Of a DNA stretch of 64,000 bases, positions 8,480-17,094 are shown piece by piece. The position numbers and the translations under genes were made by a program. Origin of the DNA: Marinobacter sp. GTDB taxonomy: Bacteria > Pseudomonadota > Gammaproteobacteria > Pseudomonadales > Oleiphilaceae. The stretch covers positions 17,346 to 81,345 of the forward strand of contig JAGPVT010000102.1 in assembly GCA_018066865.1 (NCBI GenBank). The letters are read 5' to 3'. The notes under the pieces were generated by a model. It worked only from the letters and a program-made list of their open reading frames with translations, was not told the DNA's origin and made no database searches. The first letter of the stretch is position 1. Each line of letters opens with the position of its first letter.

Positions 8480-9706
8480 TCAGAACTGTTGTTTAGCCAT
8501 CCACGGAATGATTCGATCAAACGCAGCTTCAAGGTTCTCGCAGGTCGTCGAGAAACTGATACGCACAGCGTTGGTACAGGCCTCGCCAAACGCATCTCCC
8601 GGCACCATGCATACCCCGGTTTCCTTGAGCATGCGCAGCGCCAGGTCCGAACCATCCACATGGGGCGGCAAACCCGGGAACGCAAAGAAAGCGCCACCTG
8701 GCTTGTAGCCGGTCATGTAGGGCGTCTGATCTATCAACTCAACCACTTTATCCCGGCGTTCCCGGTATATATCCAGCATGTCCCTCACACATTGCTGATC
8801 ACCCGTCAGCGCCGCCACACCAGCGAACTGCGAAGGCGTATTGGCAACCGAAGTCGTGAACATGTGATAGCGCCGCAGGGATTTAATCGCCGCCTGGCTG
8901 GAAATAACCCAGCCTATACGTAACCCCGCCATGCTGTAGGTTTTCGAAAAACTGCTGATGCACATGATGTTGTCCAGATCCATGGAACAGTTCAGGACAC
9001 TGGCAAAATCATCGTCATCAAAGATCAGGTGATCATAAACCTCGTCGGCATAAACCTGTATGCCCCGGTAGGCGCACTCTTCCAGAATGGTTTCCACGGT
9101 ACTGCGGGGGTATACCGCTCCGGTCGGGTTATTCGGATTGTTGAGTATCAGGGCAAAAGTGCGCGGCCCCATGGCACGGATCACCTCGTCAGGATCGAGC
9201 TGGTGATCGTTCTCCGCGTGAGTCGGCACAAACTTGACCTCACCTCCGTTCATACGAATCAGAGGCGCATACAGCAGGAAGGAGGGGTCCGTCACGATGA
9301 ACTGTCGCCCCGGCGCTGCTGTAGCAGAAATTGCGAGATACATGGCTTCCGTGGCACCGCTGGTGATCAGAATGTTGTCTCGGGTGAGCTTGCGGTTGTA
9401 GCGCTTACCATAGTAATCCCTCAGCGCTACCAGCAATTCAGGAAGCCCGGCGTCCATGGTATAGCCAGTCTGCCCTGCGTGGAGGGCATCAACATAAGCA
9501 TCAATAATATGCTTGGGTGTTGGCAAATCCGGCTGACCAATCGAAAGATGGATAACATCCTTCATGGTGGCTGCCATATTGACCATACGCCGAATGCCCG
9601 GCACCGGAACAGCCTGCATGGCAGGGTTCCAACTGGCCTTGCCTTTCCGGTACTTCACTTTCTTTGGGCTTTCCTGGCCGGTATCTCTGTTGGCGGCGTC
9701 TGCCAT
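8480..9706 (-). CDS. Pyridoxal phosphate-dependent class I/II aminotransferase
   Basis: The ATG at 9706 follows AGGAGG at good spacing and gives 408 residues. The fold type I aminotransferase signatures are present: SGATEAMYLA (phosphate cup), NNPNNPTGAVY, YADEVYDHLIF (Asp contacting the pyridine nitrogen), SSFSKTYSMAGLRIGW (PLP-binding Lys), and a C-terminal Arg in NAVRISFSTT. It is most like aspartate/aromatic-type aminotransferases (AspC/PatA group), but substrate specificity cannot be read from sequence. The first 35 residues are polar and basic and look like an unstructured extension. Confidence 0.94.
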   Translation of the reverse strand: MADAANRDTGQESPKKVKYRKGKASWNPAMQAVPVPGIRRMVNMAATMKDVIHLSIGQPDLPTPKHIIDAYVDALHAGQTGYTMDAGLPELLVALRDYYGKRYNRKLTRDNILITSGATEAMYLAISATAAPGRQFIVTDPSFLLYAPLIRMNGGEVKFVPTHAENDHQLDPDEVIRAMGPRTFALILNNPNNPTGAVYPRSTVETILEECAYRGIQVYADEVYDHLIFDDDDFASVLNCSMDLDNIMCISSFSKTYSMAGLRIGWVISSQAAIKSLRRYHMFTTSVANTPSQFAGVAALTGDQQCVRDMLDIYRERRDKVVELIDQTPYMTGYKPGGAFFAFPGLPPHVDGSDLALRMLKETGVCMVPGDAFGEACTNAVRISFSTTCENLEAAFDRIIPWMAKQQF

Positions 9707-9980
9707 AACAACCTCCTGCAACGGGAACGGGGGCAAAAACATCTACCACTGCAGGTTAGCCAGTAAGGTCAGGGCATACAAGACAAAAACAGACAAACAA
9801 TGCATAGGTATTAGTACGTGCCAGCCAGCTTGCCCCGGAAACAACAGAGCCAGGCCGAGGTTGACCCAATGGCATCTGCCCACCAGACTGTGTCGAGGGC
9901 ATCGAGGGCCTGACAACGGGAATAACAAGCCTCAGAAAAATCACACACGACAATCAGCCATCTGACCAGGCGGAGGTTCA

Positions 9981-10964
9981 ATGACTCAACACAGCAAGCC
10001 TGTGGTAACCGTTCTCACCGCACCCGGAGAGCAGGAGCCACCGGGTATGGATTCACTAAGAGCTCGCGCAGAAGTGCGCTTCGCCAGTGACGAGGCAACC
10101 CTGCGCAGCACTCTGCCGGGTACCGACGTAATGATGGTGACGGATTTCCGCACCGAGGCTCTTGAGGCCGCATGGGGCTGTGCAGACAAGCTGAAATGGA
10201 TACACGCCACCAGTGCCGGGGTCGATGCTTTGATGTTCCCTGCCCTCACAAAAGGCAAGGTGGTGGTCACCAACGCCAGAGGCATATTTGACCGAACGAT
10301 CGCCGAGTACGTGCTATGTACCATTCTGATGTTTGCCAAGGATTTCCCGGGCTCAATCCGTTTGCAAATGAAACACCAGTGGAAGCACAGGGATACAGAA
10401 AGAGCCGAGGGCAAGCAGGTTCTGGTGGTTGGCGCAGGCTCCATCGGTCGTCAGATCGGACGCCTCGTTGCGGCGGCCGGCTTGAGGCCGCACGGTATAG
10501 CCAGAACAGCCCGCAAAGACGACCCGGACTTTGTTGCCGTTCACGGCAATGACGATCTGTATAACCAGCTGGGCCATGCCGATTATGTGGTTATCGCAGC
10601 ACCGCTGACACCACAAACCGAAGGCCTGTTTGACGAAAAAGCCTTCAAAGCCATGAAGAACACAGCGCGCCTGATCAATATCGGGCGCGGGCCGATTGTT
10701 AAAACGGGTGATTTGATTGCCGCCCTGTCGAGCGGTGAAATTGCCGGCGCCGGGCTTGATGTGTTTGATGAAGAGCCATTACCCGAGGATCATCCTCTGT
10801 GGGATATGGAAAACGTGACCATGACGGCGCACATGGCCGGCGATTTTATCGGATGGAAGCGGGCCCTTACGGATCAGTTCCTCGATAATTTCGATCGTTG
10901 GCACAGAGGAGAAGAGTTGTTTAACCCGGTTGACAAAGAGCTGGGTTACGCCGGGAGCAAGTAA
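9981..10964 (+). CDS. D-2-hydroxyacid dehydrogenase
   Basis: The 327-residue enzyme starts at an ATG preceded by GCGGAGG. It has the family layout: an N-terminal catalytic domain, the NAD(P) motif VVGAGSIGRQIGRLV near residue 150, the catalytic Arg in NIGRGPIV, the Glu in DVFDEEPLP and the His in MTAHMAGD. It probably interconverts 2-keto and D-2-hydroxy acids, like glyoxylate/hydroxypyruvate reductases. The 274 bases upstream hold no gene I can support. A terminator follows. Confidence 0.93.
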   Translation: MTQHSKPVVTVLTAPGEQEPPGMDSLRARAEVRFASDEATLRSTLPGTDVMMVTDFRTEALEAAWGCADKLKWIHATSAGVDALMFPALTKGKVVVTNARGIFDRTIAEYVLCTILMFAKDFPGSIRLQMKHQWKHRDTERAEGKQVLVVGAGSIGRQIGRLVAAAGLRPHGIARTARKDDPDFVAVHGNDDLYNQLGHADYVVIAAPLTPQTEGLFDEKAFKAMKNTARLINIGRGPIVKTGDLIAALSSGEIAGAGLDVFDEEPLPEDHPLWDMENVTMTAHMAGDFIGWKRALTDQFLDNFDRWHRGEELFNPVDKELGYAGSK

Positions 10965-10985
10965 GCTATTTTTGCGAGCAGTTGG

Positions 10986-11023
10986 AATAAAAAACGGGAA
11001 CCTGCGGGCTCCCGTTTTTTATT
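10986..11023 (+). terminator. Bidirectional Rho-independent terminator
   Basis: Arms 10986-10999 and 11010-11023 are perfect 14-base complements (AATAAAAAACGGGA and its reverse), giving a GC-rich upper stem with A and T runs on either side. It lies between the hydroxyacid dehydrogenase and the convergent response regulator gene, so it can end both transcripts. Confidence 0.9.
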
Positions 11024-11038
11024 CCTGCAATCTGAGGT

Positions 11039-11704
11039 TCAGTTTCCGGACAACGACTGATCAGAGGGATCAATCTCCATCTGCTGTATCGCAATCACCG
11101 CCTGCGTGCGATTGCGAACCCCAAGCTTCCGGAACACGGCCGTTATATGCGCCTTGATGGTAGCTTCGGACACCTCCAGATCATAGGCAATCTGTTTGTT
11201 CAACAGCCCTTCTGCCAACATACCCAACACCCGGAACTGCTGCGGGGTCAGTGATGCCAGTTTCTCTGAGAAGTCAGTGGTGTCGGAATGCATGCGTTCG
11301 AGTTTGTCTGCCACGCCTTTGGGCAGCCAGACATCCCCCTCCAGAATGGCTCGAATTGCCTCCGTAATGGTGGGCAGAGGCGCCGACTTTGGAATAAAGC
11401 CGGATGCCCCATAGTCGATCGACCGCCGCATCACTTGCAACTCTTCCGAACCTGACACAACCACCACCGGCAATCCGGGATACTGTCCACGCATGAACAC
11501 AAGCCCTGAGAACCCGTGGGCACCCGGCATATTGAGATCAAGCAGAACCAGATCTGCATCCGGGTGCGAGTCTACCGACGCCTGAAGTGCCTTGATGCTG
11601 TCAACCTCTACGGTTTCAGCATCAGGTACCGCTTGATTGACCGCCTGTTTCAGAGCAGCCCGAAACAGCGGGTGATCATCAGCGACGATAATTGTTTGTG
11701 TCAT
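11039..11704 (-). CDS. NarL/LuxR-type response regulator (CrbR/ErdR-like)
   Basis: The 221-residue protein has an N-terminal receiver domain (DD at residues 9-10, phospho-acceptor D56 in LLDLNMPG, Lys in IPKSAP) and a C-terminal LuxR helix-turn-helix (about residues 150-205, LTPQQFRVLGMLAEGLLNKQ). It lies 40 bases downstream of acs and is probably co-transcribed with it. Response regulators of this type (CrbR in Vibrio, ErdR in Pseudomonas) activate acs, so I infer it controls the neighbouring acs gene. No partner kinase is adjacent. Confidence 0.92.
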   Translation of the reverse strand: MTQTIIVADDHPLFRAALKQAVNQAVPDAETVEVDSIKALQASVDSHPDADLVLLDLNMPGAHGFSGLVFMRGQYPGLPVVVVSGSEELQVMRRSIDYGASGFIPKSAPLPTITEAIRAILEGDVWLPKGVADKLERMHSDTTDFSEKLASLTPQQFRVLGMLAEGLLNKQIAYDLEVSEATIKAHITAVFRKLGVRNRTQAVIAIQQMEIDPSDQSLSGN

Positions 11705-11744
11705 TAAACCGATTCCTCACAGGTTTACGGCCTGCTTTCAGACC

Positions 11745-13694
11745 TTATTTGAACTCGCGACTGCCGATGAGTTCGTCCACAACACCGGGGTCTGCCAATG
11801 TAGAGGTGTCTCCCAGCTGGTCGTGTTCATTTGCAGCAATCTTACGCAAAATCCGGCGCATAATCTTGCCTGATCGCGTTTTAGGCAAGCCCGGAGCCCA
11901 CTGAATCACATCCGGAGAAGCGATCGGACCGATTTCCTTGCGTACCCACTGCACAAGCTCTTTTTTCAGCTCATCAGAAGGCTCTTCGCCCTGCATCAGA
12001 GTCACATAGACATAAATGCCCTGACCCTTGATGTCGTGGGGGAAGCCAACAACCGCTGCTTCAGCAACCTTGTCGTGGGCTACCAGAGCGCTTTCGACCT
12101 CAGCGGTACCGAGGCGGTGGCCAGATACGTTGAGCACGTCATCAACCCGGCCGGTAATCCAGTAATAGCCATCTTCATCACGACGGGCGCCGTCACCGGT
12201 AAAGTACATACCTTTATAAGCGCTGAAATACGTCTGTTTGAAGCGCTCATGATCGCCGTAAATCGTGCGCATCTGGCCAGGCCAGCTGTCCATAATCACG
12301 AGATTGCCGTCAGCCTTTCCTTCCAGTACATTACCTTCGCTGTCGACAAGCCCGGGCTGTACGCCAAAGAACGGCACTGTCGCAGAGCCCGGCTTCAGAT
12401 CCACCGCACCGGGCAATGGTGAGATAAGAATACCGCCGGTTTCTGTTTGCCACCAGGTATCCACAATCGGGCACTTTCCATTGCCGATCACGCGGTAGTA
12501 CCACTCCCAGGCTTCCGGGTTGATTGGTTCACCAACAGAGCCGAGCAACTTCAGGCTCTTACGGGTTGTGCCGCTCATGCACGCTTCGCCTTCAGCCATC
12601 AACGCCCGGATCGCAGTAGGTGCTGTGTAGAGAATATTCACCTGATGCTTGTCGACAATCTGGCCCATGCGAGAGCTGTCCGGGTAATTTGGCACACCCT
12701 CGAACAATACAGAAACCGCACCGTTACACAGCGGGCCGTAGAGAATGTAGCTGTGACCGGTTACCCATCCGAAATCCGCCGTACACCAGTACACATCACC
12801 ATCGTGATAGTCGAATACGTACTGGTGCGTCATGGAAGCGTAAACCATGTAACCGCCTGTTGTGTGCAGCACACCTTTGGGCGCGCCGGTAGAACCGGAG
12901 GTGTAAAGCATGAACAGAGGGTCTTCCGCGTTCATGGGCTCTGGCGGGCAATCTGCAGAAGCAGACTTCATCAGATCCTCATAACGCTCATCACGGCCTT
13001 CGTTCCAGGGCACGTCCTTATTACCGGTGCGGCTGACAACGATGACTTTCTCGACGTTGGCACCATTTTCATTCTTCAGCGCCGCATCCACGTTCTTTTT
13101 GAGTGGGACCTTGCGGCCACCACGAAGGCCTTCATCTGAGGTAATTACAAAGCGGGACTTGCCGTTGGCAACCCGAGCGCCAAGTGCTTCTGGAGAGAAG
13201 CCGCCGAAAACAACCGAATGGATCGCACCAATACGCGTACAAGCCAACATCGCCACGGCAGTTTCAACAATCATCGGCATGTAGATAGTGACCACGTCAC
13301 CCTTCTTAACACCCAGGCCTTTCAAAACGTTGGCAAACTTGCTGGTTTCTTCATGCAGTTCGCGATAGGTAACGTGACGGGAATCGGCCGGATCATCGCC
13401 TTCAAAAATAATGGCCGTCTGGTCGCCGCGCGCCGCGAGGTGACGGTCAAGGCAGTTGGCCGAAGCGTTCAGCTGCCCGTCTTCAAACCATTTGATGGAA
13501 AGATTGTCGTAATCGAAAGTGGTGTTCTTGACCTTGGAATACGGCTTGATCCAGTCGAGGCGTTTGCCATGCTCGCCCCAGAAAGTATCCGGATCCTCGA
13601 CTGATTGACGATACATTTCGTCATACTGCTCGCGGTTCAACAAGGCCCGTTTGGCCACGTCCGGGCTTACTGGATAAAGATGTTTATCAGTCAT
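11745..13694 (-). CDS. acs: Acetyl-CoA synthetase
   Basis: The 649-residue protein is a full-length AMP-forming acetate-CoA ligase: [15 protein letters not shown] (ATP/AMP loop), TWWQTETGG (acetate pocket Trp), [23 protein letters not shown] (hinge) and a C-terminal [14 protein letters not shown] whose Lys is the usual acetylation site that switches the enzyme off. It feeds acetate into acetyl-CoA in the cytoplasm. The start has AGGGGA upstream. Neighbours are a probable acs regulator downstream and a fatty acyl reductase upstream, linking acetyl-CoA to lipid storage. Confidence 0.98.
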   Translation of the reverse strand: MTDKHLYPVSPDVAKRALLNREQYDEMYRQSVEDPDTFWGEHGKRLDWIKPYSKVKNTTFDYDNLSIKWFEDGQLNASANCLDRHLAARGDQTAIIFEGDDPADSRHVTYRELHEETSKFANVLKGLGVKKGDVVTIYMPMIVETAVAMLACTRIGAIHSVVFGGFSPEALGARVANGKSRFVITSDEGLRGGRKVPLKKNVDAALKNENGANVEKVIVVSRTGNKDVPWNEGRDERYEDLMKSASADCPPEPMNAEDPLFMLYTSGSTGAPKGVLHTTGGYMVYASMTHQYVFDYHDGDVYWCTADFGWVTGHSYILYGPLCNGAVSVLFEGVPNYPDSSRMGQIVDKHQVNILYTAPTAIRALMAEGEACMSGTTRKSLKLLGSVGEPINPEAWEWYYRVIGNGKCPIVDTWWQTETGGILISPLPGAVDLKPGSATVPFFGVQPGLVDSEGNVLEGKADGNLVIMDSWPGQMRTIYGDHERFKQTYFSAYKGMYFTGDGARRDEDGYYWITGRVDDVLNVSGHRLGTAEVESALVAHDKVAEAAVVGFPHDIKGQGIYVYVTLMQGEEPSDELKKELVQWVRKEIGPIASPDVIQWAPGLPKTRSGKIMRRILRKIAANEHDQLGDTSTLADPGVVDELIGSREFK

Positions 13695-13855
13695 TGTGTT
13701 CCCCTTTGATCAGAGTCTGTTGTCATTGTCGGTTTTGTTAATTCAGAGCGATAGGGCGGATCGGCCCTGCGGACACATAGATGTAGTTCACCATGTGTGC
13801 CACTAAACAATGAATTAGACCAACGTCCTAACACACTTCAACTATAGACGCACAA

Positions 13856-15403
13856 TCAGGCCGCCTGCTTGCGGGCTCTGGAGGAATGCTGGCGGGGTTT
13901 GCTCTTCGTATTGAGTGCGTAACGGTTCAAACCTGCAAGATGAATCTTGCGCAGATACACAGCCCAGTCGATCTGGCGCGCATCCACTGGAAACAGAGCC
14001 TTGTCGACTTCTCCCGTGCGCGATGCCAGGGCCAGCAACTCATCATTGCGGAATATATAATCCGGCGCGGTATAGAAACCGAAAATAGTTGCCAGCGAAC
14101 GGGTGGTATCAAGGTTTCGCAATACCTTGAGGTCACGTTCCTTTCCCAGCATGCCCAACTGGCGCATCATGCGCTGCATCATACTCAGGGGAATTCGCGC
14201 ACCGCCCACCAGAGCATCGAAAACGGTCCGGTTCACAGCAATAAAAGGCTTGACCGGCTGACGGCGGAAAAGTTGTTCATAGGCTGCGTAATTGGATTTG
14301 GCTTCCGCCATCAGGTGATCAATAAACTCACCCAGGGATACAGGATTGGAACTGCCGCTGCAGCACTGGTAGACCCGCTGCTGTGCTGGCTCACCAAGCG
14401 CCTCCGCGACTGCCAGGATAATAGCGTTCGTGACAAGGTCGACAGGGATAACGTCAATAATGCCGGAGCGTTTACCGGGAAACACGGTTACCTTTTCTCT
14501 GGCATAGGCAAGAATAATGGCATCAGCCACTTTCACACCCTCAATCCAGCCCGGCGCCGGTTCTTCGAGCGCACTCTCAATAATGGACGGGCGCACAATA
14601 GTGAGAGCACGGCCATCCAGAGCTTTCATAAGCAACTGCTCACCCAGCCACTTGGTGAAGGTATAGGTATCACTCCAGCCATAGCGGTTTGCCTCCCGGA
14701 TACCCAGATCCACAAGCTTGCGTTCCAGCATTTTACCGGAGTAGCGCGAGCGCACATCCGCAATGCTGTCGTTTAGCACCCGGATCAGCTCTTCGATTTC
14801 ATAGTAGCCCGCTGGGCTACGGGGAATATCATCGCCCGCAGGCTTGATCACCGATTCGGTAATTTGCCCTGAGTTCATGCCGTTTACGTAGCAGGTGGAC
14901 ACATGAATAACCGCGAGCTCCGGGTTCTGGCGCGCCAACCCGGCGATATTTTCAAGGCACAGCGTATTGATGGTCAGGGCCTTATCCAGCTCCTCCCGAA
15001 AGTTGACGCTGGCGGCAGAGTTGATAACGGCATCAATACTGTCCGCAAGCTTTCGGAATGCTTCAGGCTGCAGGCCAAAGCCGTGCTGCGTCATCTCGCC
15101 AGTAACGCAGTGCAAGCGCTCCTCCAGAAAAATCTCGAAAGCCTCGCCATTCTCCTGGCGCAAGCGATCGAACACGGATGAGGTCGCAATTTCATCAAGA
15201 AAGCGACTGCGAGCATCAGAGTGACGCCCATTGCCTCGTATCAACAGATGTACGCCTCCAATGTCCGGCACTGCCCGAATCAGCTTTTCCAGAACAACCT
15301 TCCCTAAAAAGCCCGTGGTGCCCGTAACCAGGACATGCTTACCACGAAGCTGCTCCAGCACCTTTGACGAAGACATTCCCACCCCCCTTTGCCGCGCTAC
15401 CAT
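13856..15403 (-). CDS. Fatty acyl-CoA/aldehyde reductase (wax ester pathway)
   Basis: This 515-residue enzyme belongs to the FAR family that reduces fatty acyl-CoA or fatty aldehyde to alcohol for wax esters. Visible are the NAD(P) motif TGTTGFLG (27-34), STCYVNGM (about 169-176), the catalytic YTFTK (Y247, K251), RPSIIESALEEP and a C-terminal FAR domain ending in basic residues. It is very similar to the Marinobacter enzyme known as Maqu_2220 (about 513 residues). The ATG at 15403 follows AAGGAGG; a second ATG at 15376 also has a purine-rich leader. It lies 161 bases upstream of acs on the same strand. Confidence 0.95.
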   Translation of the reverse strand: MVARQRGVGMSSSKVLEQLRGKHVLVTGTTGFLGKVVLEKLIRAVPDIGGVHLLIRGNGRHSDARSRFLDEIATSSVFDRLRQENGEAFEIFLEERLHCVTGEMTQHGFGLQPEAFRKLADSIDAVINSAASVNFREELDKALTINTLCLENIAGLARQNPELAVIHVSTCYVNGMNSGQITESVIKPAGDDIPRSPAGYYEIEELIRVLNDSIADVRSRYSGKMLERKLVDLGIREANRYGWSDTYTFTKWLGEQLLMKALDGRALTIVRPSIIESALEEPAPGWIEGVKVADAIILAYAREKVTVFPGKRSGIIDVIPVDLVTNAIILAVAEALGEPAQQRVYQCCSGSSNPVSLGEFIDHLMAEAKSNYAAYEQLFRRQPVKPFIAVNRTVFDALVGGARIPLSMMQRMMRQLGMLGKERDLKVLRNLDTTRSLATIFGFYTAPDYIFRNDELLALASRTGEVDKALFPVDARQIDWAVYLRKIHLAGLNRYALNTKSKPRQHSSRARKQAA

Positions 15404-15572
15404 TGTGAAACCTCCTTTTCCCGGACCCTTGCAGTACCTGATCCTTACACAATCTCAGTGACAGTGCCGTGACATACCGGATCCTTATTACCAGAACGCT
15501 ACGCCACAAACACAGCTGATGAAATGACGGATTAACCGGCATGTCTGTGCAGAAATGATCCATCGAGAGACC

Positions 15573-16886
15573 TCAGTCACCGTTTTTTTCCTTGCCAGCC
15601 AGCGACCTGAGGAATTGATTCAGTGAAATATCGGAGGGTTGCTCTTTCAACACCCGGACCAGTTTGTCCTGATCGCCAAAGCTGACGCGATCGTAGGAGG
15701 GCTCGGGAAGTGCAGGCTGCGATGCGCCTTGCTCGCTCTTTACGGCATCTGGAGATAACGAAATCTCATCCGCAAGATGTCTCAGGTGAGCTGCCAGGTG
15801 CTCACGCTGATCAGGGGCCAGGATTTCCCAGTCGATTGCACCAAGACCGGTCTGAATAATTTCAACGATATCACTGTTTGGCGTCTGGCCCAGCAGGGCG
15901 AACAACCGCGTGAACGCGTCATAACGCAGCATTGCGTTCTCGGGTGCTTGCCCGAATACGGCTTCCAGCTCGCCAACAGCCTGCAGGCAGCGCTCGCGGG
16001 GGCTGGCCACCGCAGGCGCAGCCGCATCAGCTTTCTGCTTGCCCCCCGGGCTCCGCTTCGAAACTGAATGCCAGTATGCGGCGATGCCGGCTTTACGAGG
16101 GGGCAATTGCGACAAACGCACATCAAGCATGTCTGCCAAGGTTTCGAACTGACGACAAGACGGATCCGAAGGCGGCAACAGTGCAACCGGCCTCTGATGC
16201 AGCACCGATTGGCGCAAGGTCTCGTCGCGCCAGATACCCCCCATATAATGAAGAGAGCACTGCAGATGACGCCGTGCCGCCGAATCGAGGCGCTGGAACA
16301 CCGAACGGGCCTGGCTGGCACCCTGCGCCATGTTGATCAGCACGCTGGGGGTTCTGCGGTAACCTCGACGCTTCAGAACCTTGATCAGGGAGAACGCATC
16401 CGTCAGCGAGGCCGGATCCGGAGTAACCACAACACAAGCCAGTTCAGCCGCCGCAATCATATGCAAGGAAATAGGCTGAAGGCCGGCAGCAGTATCCGTT
16501 ATAACGTAATCGTATTGGCTCTCAAGCTTGGAGAGGGCGCGCAGGATATGAATACTCTCTTCCGGCTCCATGTCCATACACTCCTGGACACCGGAAGCAC
16601 CCGGAACAATGTGCAGGCCAAAGTCCGCCCCCAGCAAAATATCCTCGAGGTGACACTCGCCGGCAATGACATTTGCAAGCGTTCGCTCCGGATAGAGGCC
16701 CAGCATGATGCTGACATTGGCAAGATCGGTGTCGCCGTCCAGCAACAGCACACGTTTTTCATGACGGGCCAGGGTGAGTGCCAGATTAAGGGCAACTGAT
16801 GTTTTACCCACGCCCCCCTTACCGCCCGTTACAGCAATCGTTCTGGGTGGGTTCGTTTTATGTTTGCGAGTATCCTGAGCACTCAT
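15573..16886 (-). CDS. MinD/ParA family ATPase (FlhG/FleN-like) with C-terminal extension
   Basis: Starting at the ATG at 16886 the protein has 437 residues. The first 260 form a deviant-Walker P-loop ATPase: GGKGGVGKTS (21-30), DGDTDLANVSIMLGL (switch I) and ITDTAAGLQP (Walker B). The order of motifs is that of FlhG/FleN rather than MinD, but the last about 170 residues (AAPAVASPRERCLQAVGELEAVFGQ onward) are an alpha-rich extension I cannot assign. No strong ribosome binding site precedes the start; an in-frame start at 16949 is possible. It is divergent from an HDOD-kinase gene and no flagellar genes are nearby, so its role in localisation or motility is open. Confidence 0.85.
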   Translation of the reverse strand: MSAQDTRKHKTNPPRTIAVTGGKGGVGKTSVALNLALTLARHEKRVLLLDGDTDLANVSIMLGLYPERTLANVIAGECHLEDILLGADFGLHIVPGASGVQECMDMEPEESIHILRALSKLESQYDYVITDTAAGLQPISLHMIAAAELACVVVTPDPASLTDAFSLIKVLKRRGYRRTPSVLINMAQGASQARSVFQRLDSAARRHLQCSLHYMGGIWRDETLRQSVLHQRPVALLPPSDPSCRQFETLADMLDVRLSQLPPRKAGIAAYWHSVSKRSPGGKQKADAAAPAVASPRERCLQAVGELEAVFGQAPENAMLRYDAFTRLFALLGQTPNSDIVEIIQTGLGAIDWEILAPDQREHLAAHLRHLADEISLSPDAVKSEQGASQPALPEPSYDRVSFGDQDKLVRVLKEQPSDISLNQFLRSLAGKEKNGD

Positions 16887-17094
16887 GGCACGCGTTTTTA
16901 CATCCTTGCAACAAAAACAAATGCGCTCTAACCTGTAAAAATTGTACACATATCACGCCACAATGAATACGCTGATCAATAAAAGAACAGCGGTTGTTTC
17001 CAATCAGCGCTTTTTTGACTAAGCTCCATTTTTATTTTGAAAAAAAAATGAACAGAGCCTCATAAACTGATCTCCGTGCGCAACAGGCCAACCT

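Noticed and set aside
9707..9980. Gap of 274 bases before the hydroxyacid dehydrogenase as a site for a small RNA or gene
   Set aside because: I see no convincing frame, hairpin with T-run or promoter pair; only the GCGGAGG ribosome site near its end.
12447..13139. 230-codon plus-strand frame inside acs
   Set aside because: Antisense to a well-conserved enzyme; no independent support.
13886..14776. 296-codon plus-strand frame inside the fatty acyl reductase gene
   Set aside because: Antisense shadow; the reductase motifs on the other strand are complete.
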